NCBI GenBank assembly: GCA_964459095.1
Contig: CAYWKL010000001.1
Location: 36,934-100,933 of the forward strand
Length of the DNA stretch: 64,000 nt
From: CAYWKL01 sp964459095
GTDB lineage: Bacteria > Patescibacteriota > Microgenomatia > Daviesbacterales > UBA10151
Reading direction: 5' to 3'
In this document: one piece after another, positions 45,761 to 53,628 of the stretch
How positions within the stretch are numbered: the first letter of the stretch is position 1
Layout: the number at the start of each line of letters is the position of its first letter
Notes under the pieces: generated by a model
The model's database searches: none
The model's input: only the letters and a program-made list of their open reading frames with translations
Told to the model about the DNA's origin: nothing
Position numbers and translations under genes: made by a program

Positions 45761-45785
45761 ATATCACACCCCGGGGGTGTGATAT
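45761..45785. repeat. Perfect 25-bp palindrome (12-bp arms, central G)
   Basis: The 12 bases ATATCACACCCC and their exact complement flank one central G. It is too tight to form a normal hairpin loop without losing base pairs, so a dimeric DNA-binding protein site is as likely as a terminator. Its core CACCCCGGGGGTG is a member of a family also present at 49013, 54434 and 54458. It lies 35 bases upstream of the strong promoter at 45820. Confidence 0.6.
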
Positions 45786-45819
45786 TAATTGCACGATGTC
45801 GCGCATATTGATTATAGTA

Positions 45820-45847
45820 TTGACAATTGGGGTTTTATATTTATAAT
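45820..45847 (+). promoter_or_regulatory. Consensus sigma70-type promoter abutting the ATG of the orphan gene
   Basis: TTGACA (45820-45825), 16 bases, then TATAAT (45842-45847): both hexamers are perfect. The ATG at 45855 follows after seven bases, where the transcript should start, implying a leaderless mRNA. Confidence 0.8.
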
Positions 45848-45854
45848 TCTGATT

Positions 45855-46694
45855 ATGTCTAGAGGAACCCCAGAGTTTACGCCTACAAGTCACATGACAA
45901 TTAAAGCAGGAGTACCTTTTAGATTACCTAATATTTATGTTCAGAGTGACATACCAAGATATCCAAGTCATGTAGAAGAATTGTCAGAAGTTACCCTACA
46001 AATTCATACTGGAATTTGGAGAGTTCTGGAAGACCATTTTGTAGCAATTCAAGATCTTCAAGGGATATCAGTTGGTAGATTGCGAAGTTTAAGAAAAGTT
46101 AATTTTGAGGGTGCTGATTTAGACAGACTAAGTAGTGGCAGAAGCGACTCGGAGGCATATATAAACCCAGTTGGGCATTTTTTCCCAAAATTCGATGTAG
46201 GGGATGGTCGAGTTCAGGTTGAGGAAAGTACTTTACCCAGACAAGTAGAATTTGCTCTGTCAGTAGATGGGCCAATACGGTTTGATTCCTTGGGATTCAT
46301 GATGATTTACCGCGGGGGTGAAAGAATTGGAGCTAGAGACAGAGACGAACCTAGTTTAGTAGTAGCTCGACCAGGACTTTATTTGGACCGGGTAGACGAT
46401 CCAATTGATGGAATTATACTCCACCCTTTCTGTGCATCTGTTTGCAACGATTATGCAAAAGTGCTATTCCCTCCTGCCAAAATGCATTCTAATCAAGATT
46501 TCTTAAGGTATCCATGGTGGGTTATTTACGATGGAGCCCGACCACCTCTCGAGAATCTCTACAGAATGATTGATGAAATTGACCATCAGCAAAGACAAGA
46601 AAATGCACAAAGAATTATGGCATCTATAGAGGCAGCTGCGAGTAGCGAAACAGACAACCGAGCTCCATCCGATCTTAGCGAAACACACGACTGA
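45855..46694 (+). CDS. Orphan soluble protein of unknown function
   Basis: A 279-residue protein beginning MSRGTPEFTPTSHM. It has no signal peptide or membrane span and I recognise no family. It is rich in Arg, Asp, Gly and Pro and poor in Lys, unlike the Lys/Ile/Phe-rich neighbours, with short hydrophobic beta-like strands (VEFALSVDGPIRFDSLGFMM, DGIILHPFCASV), two Cys close together and a polar, probably disordered C-terminus after residue ~245. The ATG was chosen because a perfect promoter ends seven bases before it; a longer TTG-started frame would include the promoter. It is a single-gene unit converging on the 46705 gene with a 10-base gap. Confidence 0.7.
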   Translation: MSRGTPEFTPTSHMTIKAGVPFRLPNIYVQSDIPRYPSHVEELSEVTLQIHTGIWRVLEDHFVAIQDLQGISVGRLRSLRKVNFEGADLDRLSSGRSDSEAYINPVGHFFPKFDVGDGRVQVEESTLPRQVEFALSVDGPIRFDSLGFMMIYRGGERIGARDRDEPSLVVARPGLYLDRVDDPIDGIILHPFCASVCNDYAKVLFPPAKMHSNQDFLRYPWWVIYDGARPPLENLYRMIDEIDHQQRQENAQRIMASIEAAASSETDNRAPSDLSETHD

Positions 46695-46704
46695 AATCCT
46701 TAAA

Positions 46705-47886
46705 CTAATCTCCTTTGTTTCTCCATGTTATAAAGTGATTAATTGTAAAATTCCAAATCATAACAGGTGGGATTGTGGCAAAGAAATACAAATTATAGTA
46801 GGCAACATTAACTCCTAAAATATTTACTGTTCCTTCCCCATAAATTAAATCCAAAAGTTTGACTATTAAAACTCCAATAAGTAATCCTCCCAAACTAATT
46901 AAATTGAATGTTGCAAACTTAGAATAAATTGGACTTGTATTTTTTCTGTGTCTAAAGGTCCAAACGTGATTGAGGATAAAGTTATTAACAATTGCTATTT
47001 CTGTAGAAAATGCTTTAGAAGTTGCAGGAGGTGTTCCCAAATAGACTATGAAAACATTATAAAAAATAAAGTCTACTGTTGTTCCTGTTACACCAACTAA
47101 TCCAAATTTTATTAAAGTTTTTGCCCTTCTTGTTAAATAAAAGATAGGAATATGTATTCCCCAAGAATTCAGCCTAATATCAAGCGAATAAGTAATAACA
47201 TCGTAAATATAATTTATAACTTTATTTTTTGAATATCCTTCTGCTCTGTTTTTAAAAACAAGCGGGATTTCTTTATACTTCTTGGTATGTAGAGTCAGCT
47301 CATGAAGCATTGCAGGTTGAATAATAAAAGTTTTTTCTTTCCAAGGAAGTTTTTGAATATCTAGCTTGTTAAAAAGTTCTGGGATAAAAGCTCTTGTGGA
47401 ATTAGTAAACTCATGAACCTTAAAAGGTCCCATCAGAATTCTACAAAAAAAAGATGCTCCTGAACTAAAAAATTTTCTAGAAGGGGCTAGTAAATTTTTT
47501 CCACCTAGAACAAATCTTGAGCCAATTGCCAGATCATTTCCTTCTTCTATGGTTTTAATTAAACGCACAATTATCTCAGGATCAACTTGCTCGTCAGCAT
47601 CTATCTGAATCAAAATATCAGGGTTCAAGTGTTCTAGAGCATATTGATGACCTTTCATTATGGCAACCCCTAATCCTTTTTCCACACTTAAATAATGTAC
47701 ATTTGGGTATTTTTTTTCTAAGTCTTTTGCAATTCTTGCTGTACCATCTAAAGAGAGGCTATCTACTATTAATATTTCAAGTTTGTGTCCAGGCAGTTTC
47801 GTTCCTTGAGATAAAACATCTTCTACCATGCTTTTTATGTTCCCCACCTCATTAAAAGTAGGAAGAAGTACTGAGACTGTTTTCAT
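46705..47886 (-). CDS. GT2 glycosyltransferase fused to GtrA-like membrane domain
   Basis: A 393-residue two-domain protein. Residues 1-~245 are a GT-A enzyme (SVLLPTFNEVGNIKSMVEDV, VDSLSLDGT, LGVAIMKGHQYAL, QIDADEQVDPEI) of the polyprenyl-phosphate sugar synthase type. Residues ~260-393 are four spans of GtrA type (KFGLVGVTGTTVDFIFYNVF, NNFILNHVWTFRH, FTINHFITWRN). Such fusions are thought to make and flip a polyprenyl-phosphate sugar for outer-face transfer, so it is a natural partner of the GT-C genes. It is the last gene of the sugar-nucleotide run. Confidence 0.9.
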   Translation of the reverse strand: MKTVSVLLPTFNEVGNIKSMVEDVLSQGTKLPGHKLEILIVDSLSLDGTARIAKDLEKKYPNVHYLSVEKGLGVAIMKGHQYALEHLNPDILIQIDADEQVDPEIIVRLIKTIEEGNDLAIGSRFVLGGKNLLAPSRKFFSSGASFFCRILMGPFKVHEFTNSTRAFIPELFNKLDIQKLPWKEKTFIIQPAMLHELTLHTKKYKEIPLVFKNRAEGYSKNKVINYIYDVITYSLDIRLNSWGIHIPIFYLTRRAKTLIKFGLVGVTGTTVDFIFYNVFIVYLGTPPATSKAFSTEIAIVNNFILNHVWTFRHRKNTSPIYSKFATFNLISLGGLLIGVLIVKLLDLIYGEGTVNILGVNVAYYNLYFFATIPPVMIWNFTINHFITWRNKGD

Positions 47887-47909
47887 TTATTTAAGAGATT
47901 GTAATTTAT

Positions 47910-48926
47910 TTAGGAGAATTTAGCGAGATCAGAATCCACCATCATTCCTATTAACTCTTTGAACTTTATTTTTGCTTCCCAACCTAGAGTTTGTTTTGCT
48001 TTTGCAGGGTTACCACACAAAGGACCAGTTTCTAAAGGTCTTATAAATCGATCCGAAACCTCTACATGATCTTGCCAATTTAAACCTGCGTGAGCAAAGG
48101 CAACCTCAACCATTTCTCTTATAGAATGAGTCTCGCCTGTTGCTATTACAAAATCATCAGGAGTCTCTTGTTGCATAATCAAATAAATTGCTTCAATGTA
48201 TTCTTTTGCATACCCCCAGTCACGCTGCGCGTCCAAATTGCCCATTTCCAATTTCCAGTCTCTTGTAACAATTGGTCTTCCTGCTTCGTTTAAAGGAGGG
48301 CTTTTAACTTTGTTTGCAATACATGCAACTGCTACTGTAACTTTTCGAGTTACATATTGTATACCGCGTCTTGGGGACTCATGATTAAAAAGTATTCCAC
48401 AAGCAACCCACAAATTATCTGTTCCATCTCTATAAATTCTGCCATTATGGTGTGCAAAAAGTTTTGCCACTCCATAAGGGTTATTTGGCACGAAAGGTGT
48501 GTTTTCATCCTGGGGAATTTGTTTTGGAGCTCCATACATTTCTGAAGTTGAAGCTTGATAGACTTTTACCTCTTTTCCTGTTTTTTTAAGCCTTAGCGCT
48601 GACTCATATACTCTTAGGGGCCCAAGAGCATTTATATCTGAGGTATAAACTTTTCTAAAAAAAGAGTCAGCTGGAGCAGCCTCAGCCCCTAAATTATAAA
48701 TCTCATCAGGTTTAAAATCCGATATAGCTGCTTCAATACTTCTTTCATCATCTAAAGAGCCTCTATAAAATGAGAGCTCTCCTTTTAAATTTTCTACATT
48801 TCCTAAGTGTCCTGTGGATGAACTTCTAACAAATCCTGCAATTTCATAACCTAAGCCAAGTAAATACTCAGCTAAATATGAGCCATCTTGTCCAGTGATC
48901 CCAGTAATAAAAGCCTTCTTTGTCAT
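47910..48926 (-). CDS. gmd: GDP-mannose 4,6-dehydratase
   Basis: A 338-residue short-chain dehydrogenase/reductase that converts GDP-mannose to GDP-4-keto-6-deoxymannose. It has the Rossmann motif FITGITGQDGSYLAEYLL, the active-site QASTSEMYG and YGVAKLFAH (Tyr-x-x-x-Lys), and GILFNHESPRRGIQYVTRKV, strongly diagnostic of Gmd. Length is slightly short of the usual ~350-370. It can lead to GDP-rhamnose or GDP-fucose, but a dedicated reductase for this pathway is not seen beside it unless the following SDR gene fills that role. Confidence 0.93.
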   Translation of the reverse strand: MTKKAFITGITGQDGSYLAEYLLGLGYEIAGFVRSSSTGHLGNVENLKGELSFYRGSLDDERSIEAAISDFKPDEIYNLGAEAAPADSFFRKVYTSDINALGPLRVYESALRLKKTGKEVKVYQASTSEMYGAPKQIPQDENTPFVPNNPYGVAKLFAHHNGRIYRDGTDNLWVACGILFNHESPRRGIQYVTRKVTVAVACIANKVKSPPLNEAGRPIVTRDWKLEMGNLDAQRDWGYAKEYIEAIYLIMQQETPDDFVIATGETHSIREMVEVAFAHAGLNWQDHVEVSDRFIRPLETGPLCGNPAKAKQTLGWEAKIKFKELIGMMVDSDLAKFS

Positions 48927-48935
48927 TTCTTTAAA

Positions 48936-48964
48936 ATTATGCTTGCATCTTTTATACCAGTTAA
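48936..48964 (-). promoter_or_regulatory. Weak candidate promoter for gmd
   Basis: On the minus strand TTAACT (48959-48964), 17 bases, then CATAAT (48936-48941), nine bases before the gmd ATG. The match is modest, but it lies in a 107-base gap after the rmlD-like gene. Confidence 0.3.
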
Positions 48965-49012
48965 CAATAATAATTTCTAGGGGGGAGTTAATACTTTATT
49001 CTTTACAATTTA

Positions 49013-49025
49013 CACCCTCCGGGTG
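49013..49025. repeat. 13-bp CACC...GGGTG palindromic element
   Basis: CACCCTCCGGGTG, arms CACCC and GGGTG. It lies nine bases beyond the stop of the rmlD-like gene. The end of that gene repeats the flank GGTGTAAAGCTAA also found beside the 54434 copy, so a longer repeat unit seems to have been inserted here. Confidence 0.45.
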
Positions 49026-49033
49026 ATTTAGCT

Positions 49034-50017
49034 TTACACCTCTTCTTTTTTTGTATTTACGAATGCTTTTTGGATTCCAGCTTTCCAGGAAGTTGGTTTA
49101 AAGCCTAAACTTTCTATTTTATTTGTTTTCTCTCCCCCTTTGATAGGATATTTTGCAGCCTCTGGATGAGTTTTTTCATAATCGTAAACCGAGCCTTTTG
49201 GGACAACTTCCTCTGGGTTTTCAACACTTCGGGCTACCCTAAGAAGCTCTAAACAAAACTCATAAGGAGTAGTTACCTCAGGCGAAGCTATATTAAAACT
49301 TCCTGTTTCTTCTTTTTCGATTAAAAGAGAAACTCCTGGAACTAAATCATCTATAAAAGTTGGTGTTAAAAATTGATCTGTAAATATGGGTGGGAAAGAT
49401 TCTCTCTCACCATTATTTACTTGATCATAAATATTTAAAAAATTTCTAGCAAAATCTTTTTTTCCTTTGTATTCGCTTCTGTATGGATAAGAAATTCTAA
49501 TTACTAAACATTCAATACCAGAGTTTTTTATTTCATTTTCTGCCAAAATTTTTGTCCAGGAATACCAGCTTACTGCATATGGATCATCACAAAGTTTATC
49601 ATCTTCACGGTAAGGACCGTTTTTACCGTCAAAAACATATCCTGTTGATAAAAATACTGGAAATTTCCTAGCTTTTTGACAAGCCTCCAAGATATTTTTT
49701 GTACCTATCACATTAACTCTGTATGCACTGTTAGCTTCTAACTCACTTTGATCAAAAGGACTTTTTGGCCTGGTTTTTTCAATTTCAGAAACAGCTGTTG
49801 CACCTGCAAAATTTATTATGTATTTTCCTGAAAAAGCAGAAATTACATCAAAAACATTTTGGGGGCTTGTAATATCTAGTGATTTAAAATCTTTAATCGA
49901 ACTCGCATCCAAATTTCCTCCTGCACCCCAAACTTCAACATCTTCACCTAAAAGCTCAATAAATCTTGAACCAGTTAAAGAACCAGGTCCTATTACTAAA
50001 ATTTTATCAATTGTCAT
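49034..50017 (-). CDS. rmlD: RmlD-like dTDP-4-dehydrorhamnose reductase (SDR family)
   Basis: A 327-residue NAD(P)-dependent SDR. It has a modified nucleotide-binding loop (VIGPGSLTGSRFIELL), SLDITSPQNVFDVI, FLSTGYVFDGKNGPYREDD and the active-site SWYSWTKILAE (Tyr-x-x-x-Lys), followed by FTDQFLTPTFIDDLV. The VFDG...GPY and TPTFxDDL elements are typical of RmlD. Position next to rmlC, rmlB and rmlA supports the last step of dTDP-L-rhamnose synthesis. Because it also precedes gmd, action on GDP-4-keto-6-deoxymannose is an alternative. Confidence 0.75.
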   Translation of the reverse strand: MTIDKILVIGPGSLTGSRFIELLGEDVEVWGAGGNLDASSIKDFKSLDITSPQNVFDVISAFSGKYIINFAGATAVSEIEKTRPKSPFDQSELEANSAYRVNVIGTKNILEACQKARKFPVFLSTGYVFDGKNGPYREDDKLCDDPYAVSWYSWTKILAENEIKNSGIECLVIRISYPYRSEYKGKKDFARNFLNIYDQVNNGERESFPPIFTDQFLTPTFIDDLVPGVSLLIEKEETGSFNIASPEVTTPYEFCLELLRVARSVENPEEVVPKGSVYDYEKTHPEAAKYPIKGGEKTNKIESLGFKPTSWKAGIQKAFVNTKKEEV

Positions 50018-50033
50018 TTTTATTACCTTTTCT

Positions 50034-50115
50034 TGTCATTCCCGCCCCGTATCGAGGTACGGGGTAAACTCCAGCGGGAATCTATTTATGGATCCCGATT
50101 TGATCGGGGATGACA
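50034..50115. repeat. MITE-like palindromic repeat element
   Basis: The 82-base element has near-perfect terminal inverted repeats (TGTCATTCCCG and CGGGGATGACA, one mismatch). Inside are nested hairpins: ATTCCCGC/GCGGGAAT, CCCCGTA/TACGGGG and ATCCCGAT/ATCGGGGAT. It is GC-rich against an AT-rich background and fills the 105-base gap between the rmlC and rmlD-like genes. The layout resembles the widespread CATTCCCGC-type palindromic repeats of bacteria. Confidence 0.65.
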
Positions 50116-50122
50116 CAAAGAA

Positions 50123-50695
50123 CTATTTAAATTTCTCTGGAAATAAATCCCTTAATTTTGGATTATTTTTATCCCTTTCTGAAATAATCGGATTTTTAAT
50201 TGGCCAGTCTATATTTAAATCAGGATCATCCCATGCAACAGCATATGTATCACTCCCATCCCAATAACTGTCAACAAGATAAATATAATCGACAGCATCA
50301 TCTCCCGAAGCGCACACTGAATTTGCCAATCCAATAGGAACAAAAAGTGCGTTTCTGCTGCCGTCGGAAAAAGTAAATGTCTCAACTTTCCCAAAAGTCT
50401 CGCTATCTTCTCTTATATCTACAAATGCACAAAATGCTGTTCCTGTAGCTGGATAAATTAATTTATTCCACCTCTCAGCATGTAAACCCCTTATTACACC
50501 AGGAATTGAGTAAGCATGATTTGCCTGTAAAACCTGGAAATCAACTCCAGTAATCTCTTTTAGCTCATCTAAATGAAAAATCTCTCTAAAGAAACCTCTC
50601 TCATCTTCGCGGGTTTCCCTCTCAATTAAATACAAACCCTTGATCCCTGTTGGCTTAATATATTTTTTAGCTCGCTCTCTCAAATCAGGATTCAT
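50123..50695 (-). CDS. rmlC: dTDP-4-dehydrorhamnose 3,5-epimerase-like cupin (RmlC)
   Basis: A 190-residue cupin. RETREDERGFFREIFHLDEL and VIRGLHAERWNKLIYPATG contain the conserved substrate-binding Arg/Phe and the catalytic His of the R-G-L-H motif; YLVDSYWDGSDTYAVAWDDP matches the D-P...GI-W region. The usual G-F-A-H segment is IGLANSVC here, so one conserved His is Asn. It overlaps rmlB by 11 bases. In the dTDP-rhamnose pathway it would epimerise C3 and C5; altered residues leave room for a single-site epimerase. Confidence 0.82.
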   Translation of the reverse strand: MNPDLRERAKKYIKPTGIKGLYLIERETREDERGFFREIFHLDELKEITGVDFQVLQANHAYSIPGVIRGLHAERWNKLIYPATGTAFCAFVDIREDSETFGKVETFTFSDGSRNALFVPIGLANSVCASGDDAVDYIYLVDSYWDGSDTYAVAWDDPDLNIDWPIKNPIISERDKNNPKLRDLFPEKFK

Positions 50696-51689
50696 ATTTT
50701 TTTTGATTTTGCGGATCTATATTAGGTCTGCCTTCCTTTAAGGGCTTCCACCACCATTCATTTTCCCTATACCATTTTATAGTTTCTTTTAAACCTTTAT
50801 CAAAATTCACAGATGGAGAAAATCCCAAAGCTTTTATTTTGCTGTCATCAATGCTGTAGCGAAAATCATGTCCAAGGCGGTGTGGAATATACTCTATACT
50901 ACTTTCATCTTTACCCATTTCCTTAAGTATTTTTTTAGTAACCTCAATATTAGGAAACTCAGTTCCAGCAATCAAATACTTTTCTCCTATTTTGCCTTTT
51001 TCTAAAACTAATTCAACTGCTTTGCAATGATCTAAAACACTCAACCATTCCCTAATATTTTCTCCTTTACCCATTAAAGGAACTTTTTTATTTTCAATTA
51101 GATTAGTAATAAAACGGGGAATTAATTTTTCTGGATCATGGTATGGACCATAGTTATCTGCGCAATTTGTTATAGTTACAGGCAAACCATAGGTAATAAA
51201 ATAAGCTATAACCATCTCCTCTGCTGAGGCCTTTGAGGCTGCATAAGGACTCCTCGGGGCAAAGGGAGTCTCTTCAGTAAAAGGAGGATCGTCAGGTCCT
51301 AAAGACCCATAAACTTCATCTGTTGAGATATGGTGAAATCTTTTTACTTTTTTGTTTAGTGCGTTTTGAAGTAAAACAGTTGTCCCTAAAACATTAGTTT
51401 TAACAAAAGTAAAAGGGTCTATTATTGATCTATCAACGTGTGACTCAGCAGCAAAGTTAACTACTACATTCACTCCATCCATAACTTTTTCAACTAGCTC
51501 TTCATCAGCTATATCACCTTTTACAAACTCATAGTCAGGACTTCCTTCAACATCCTTTAAGCTTTCCAAATGCCCTGCATAAGTTAGTTTATCCAAATTT
51601 ACTATTTTGTCATCAGGATGATTTTTTAACCAAAACCTAATAAAATTAGAACCAATAAACCCAGCTCCACCAGTTACTAATAATTTCAT
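50685..51689 (-). CDS. rmlB: dTDP-glucose 4,6-dehydratase (RmlB)
   Basis: A 334-residue SDR making dTDP-4-keto-6-deoxyglucose. It begins MKLLVTGGAGFIGSNFIRFW, has LDKLTYAGHLESL, FAAESHVDRSIIDP, the active-site HISTDEVYGSLG and SPYAASKASAEEMV (Tyr-x-x-x-Lys), and NYGPYHDPEKLIPRFI. These are all RmlB landmarks, including the TDEVYG Asp-Glu pair used for dehydration. I chose ATG 51689, five bases after the rmlA stop, over an extended frame starting at 51716 without ATG. Confidence 0.93.
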   Translation of the reverse strand: MKLLVTGGAGFIGSNFIRFWLKNHPDDKIVNLDKLTYAGHLESLKDVEGSPDYEFVKGDIADEELVEKVMDGVNVVVNFAAESHVDRSIIDPFTFVKTNVLGTTVLLQNALNKKVKRFHHISTDEVYGSLGPDDPPFTEETPFAPRSPYAASKASAEEMVIAYFITYGLPVTITNCADNYGPYHDPEKLIPRFITNLIENKKVPLMGKGENIREWLSVLDHCKAVELVLEKGKIGEKYLIAGTEFPNIEVTKKILKEMGKDESSIEYIPHRLGHDFRYSIDDSKIKALGFSPSVNFDKGLKETIKWYRENEWWWKPLKEGRPNIDPQNQKKYES

Positions 51690-51694
51690 AAATC

Positions 51695-52420
51695 TTAAAT
51701 CTTCTTTTTTGCCCAATAATTTCCTGCATCAAGTAAGGTATCAAAAGTCCCTGCATCAGACCAAAATCCCTCTAAAAGTGCCCAATTTAGCTTCCCATCC
51801 TCAATATAACAATTATTTACATCAGAAATCTCAAGTTCCCCTCTATCTGAAGGTTTAATCTTTTTTATATATTCAAAAACATTATTATCATAGATATAAA
51901 GCCCTGTAACTGCAAAATTACTATCAGGAGCTCCTTTTGGTTTTTCAGTAATTTTAATTATTTTGGATTTATCTTCTGGATCAAAAGTTGGAACTCCAAA
52001 TCTTGCTGGATCAGATACTTCTTTTAAAAAAATTAACGAACCGTCCTTAAAATTTTCTACTGAAGTCTTAATATTCGCATCTGTTGTATTATCTCCTAAT
52101 ATTACTGCTAGGCAGTCCCCATCTGCAAAATCTTCTGCAAGCGAGAGTGCATCAGCAATGCCACCGTCTGGTTTCTCCTGGTAAGCATATTCAAGATGGT
52201 TAATTCCAAGTTTTTCTCCACCTTTTAATACTCCTAAGAAATGATCAACATGGGGACCACTTGTAACAACTAAAATATCTTTAACCTCCGCATTTATAAG
52301 TGTTTGGATAGGATAAAAAATCATCGGTTTGTTATAAACCGGAAGTAAATGTTTATTTGTTACAAAGGTAAGAGGGTAAAGTCTTGTCCCCAACCCCCCT
52401 GCTAAAATAACACCTTTCAT
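51695..52420 (-). CDS. rmlA: Glucose-1-phosphate thymidylyltransferase, short form (RmlA)
   Basis: A 241-residue nucleotidyltransferase forming dTDP-glucose. It has the N-terminal signature MKGVILAGGLGTRLYPLTFV and KHLLPVYNKPMIFYPIQTLI, then YQEKPDGGIADALSLAEDF, VILGDNTTD (metal site), DPARFGVPTFD and EGFWSDAGTFDTLLDAG. It is shorter than the ~290-residue enterobacterial RmlA/RffH and lacks the C-terminal helices that form the allosteric site there, so feedback control may differ. It opens the rml segment. Confidence 0.92.
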   Translation of the reverse strand: MKGVILAGGLGTRLYPLTFVTNKHLLPVYNKPMIFYPIQTLINAEVKDILVVTSGPHVDHFLGVLKGGEKLGINHLEYAYQEKPDGGIADALSLAEDFADGDCLAVILGDNTTDANIKTSVENFKDGSLIFLKEVSDPARFGVPTFDPEDKSKIIKITEKPKGAPDSNFAVTGLYIYDNNVFEYIKKIKPSDRGELEISDVNNCYIEDGKLNWALLEGFWSDAGTFDTLLDAGNYWAKKKI

Positions 52421-52431
52421 AAAACTATTAA

Positions 52432-52689
52432 CTAGATTAGCTGCCCGCTTAATAAAACTAATACAAGCAGTGCCAAAAGAATATACTCAACTATAATTTC
52501 AAATGTCAAACTTTTGTCAAAGTGGTGTGTGCAAAGCGCGGTTGCCACATAAACAATTGCTGAAGCTACAACAATTTGAATCTGAATTTTTGAATCATCT
52601 TTAAAATAAAACATTACTGCCAAAAAAATTAAAGCTAAAGAAAGATAAACAAAATTAAAACTGTGTTTTGTAATGAACTTAGTTCTCAT
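52432..52689 (-). CDS. Small membrane protein of unknown function
   Basis: An 85-residue protein with three predicted spans (FNFVYLSLALIFLAVMFYF, IQIQIVVASAIVYVATALC, FEIIVEYILLALLVLVLL) and a short polar loop CTHHFDKSLTF between the second and third. I do not recognise the family. The ATG overlaps the stop of the CAP-domain gene as ATGA, so the two are likely made together. Confidence 0.7.
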   Translation of the reverse strand: MRTKFITKHSFNFVYLSLALIFLAVMFYFKDDSKIQIQIVVASAIVYVATALCTHHFDKSLTFEIIVEYILLALLVLVLLSGQLI

Positions 52690-53537
52690 AATATTGAACC
52701 AGGTCTCATATTAATGAAAGCACCCGCACCTATTGCTAGCAAAGCCAAGTGAGGAAGTTGTCTTGATGAAATTCTCAAAACTCCCCTTTTTCTCATCACG
52801 ATCATATCTATAGCGATTAAACCCCCTAAAAATAAAAGAAATGAGAAACCTATTGTTTTCGAAGCTGCATAACGATCAAGTGATTTTAAAGGTGTGGAGG
52901 ACTGGGAAATTCCAAGGCTTTGCGAACTTGCAGCCTCTTTAGTAATACTTACAGGCGAAGGCGTAGAACCTGCTATCCCTTCAATCGGTGAACCAAACAT
53001 TTGTACTACTAAAGTTGTTTTCTCTCCTTTTAAAGTTCCCTCAACTACAGCAATACCTATTTCTTTATAATTAGGATTAACTATGTTATCTTTGTGGGAA
53101 GAAGATGCCATCCAAGCAGCTACTATTTCATCTGATTCATAAAAATTCCTTGCTAAGTTTTCCCCTGCATATGAGTATCTATAACCTGAACTTGTGATAA
53201 ATCCCCAAGGATCTTTCCCTGATGGTGAATAGTGAGCCCAGTAATTTTCATCAAACATATTTTGAGCCTTTTTAGCTGCAGCTTCATCCAAGAAGCTGTT
53301 TTCCTTAAGTGAGGGAAGATTCATCTTTTTACGTTCTTCATTTGTGAGTATTATAATTTCATTTTTTTCTATATTAGAGTTAATTCCTAAAACTCCTGGT
53401 TTTATAAAAGAGAAAATATTAAAAGAAACCTGCAAGAAAACTATTAAAAGAGAGTAAATTAATATAGCTTCCCAAGACAGGAGATGAGCTTTTTTGTGAG
53501 TTTCTGGATGGGGCAGGAAAAAATGAGCAAGCTTCAT
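52686..53537 (-). CDS. Membrane-anchored CAP-domain (SCP/PR1) protein
   Basis: A 283-residue protein: an N-terminal membrane helix (~28-47, LIYSLLIVFLQVSFNIF), an outside CAP domain (~68-190) with ILTNEERKKMNLPSLKENS, YWAHYSPSGKDPWGF, YAGENLARNF and AWMASSSHKDNIVNPNYKEI, a Ser/Thr-rich linker, then two C-terminal hydrophobic helices. The two His and the Glu of the CAP cavity (His in WAH, Glu in GENL, His in SSHK) are present. CAP domains are common on bacterial surfaces; activity varies. The ATG at 53537 lies six bases from a TATACT box. Confidence 0.88.
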   Translation of the reverse strand: MKLAHFFLPHPETHKKAHLLSWEAILIYSLLIVFLQVSFNIFSFIKPGVLGINSNIEKNEIIILTNEERKKMNLPSLKENSFLDEAAAKKAQNMFDENYWAHYSPSGKDPWGFITSSGYRYSYAGENLARNFYESDEIVAAWMASSSHKDNIVNPNYKEIGIAVVEGTLKGEKTTLVVQMFGSPIEGIAGSTPSPVSITKEAASSQSLGISQSSTPLKSLDRYAASKTIGFSFLLFLGGLIAIDMIVMRKRGVLRISSRQLPHLALLAIGAGAFINMRPGSIL

Positions 53538-53543
53538 ATAAAA

Positions 53544-53549
53544 AGTATA
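53544..53549 (-). promoter_or_regulatory. Candidate -10 box of the CAP-domain operon
   Basis: TATACT on the minus strand, six bases before the ATG at 53537. No good -35 is visible. The spacing matches other leaderless-looking starts in the window. Confidence 0.4.
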
Positions 53550-53628
53550 ACATCTTAATAATGAAGAAATTAATGACTATGTTAAGATTCTGGGTTCACA
53601 CAAATTTATACGATCGCTTATTTTTGTG

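Noticed and set aside
45696..45893. 65-codon minus-strand open frame over the palindrome region
   Set aside because: It spans two palindromes and a perfect plus-strand promoter; no ribosome-binding site and no recognisable protein.
49818..50267. 149-codon plus-strand open frame
   Set aside because: It runs antisense across the rmlD-like start, the palindromic element and the rmlC end; both genes are well supported on the other strand.
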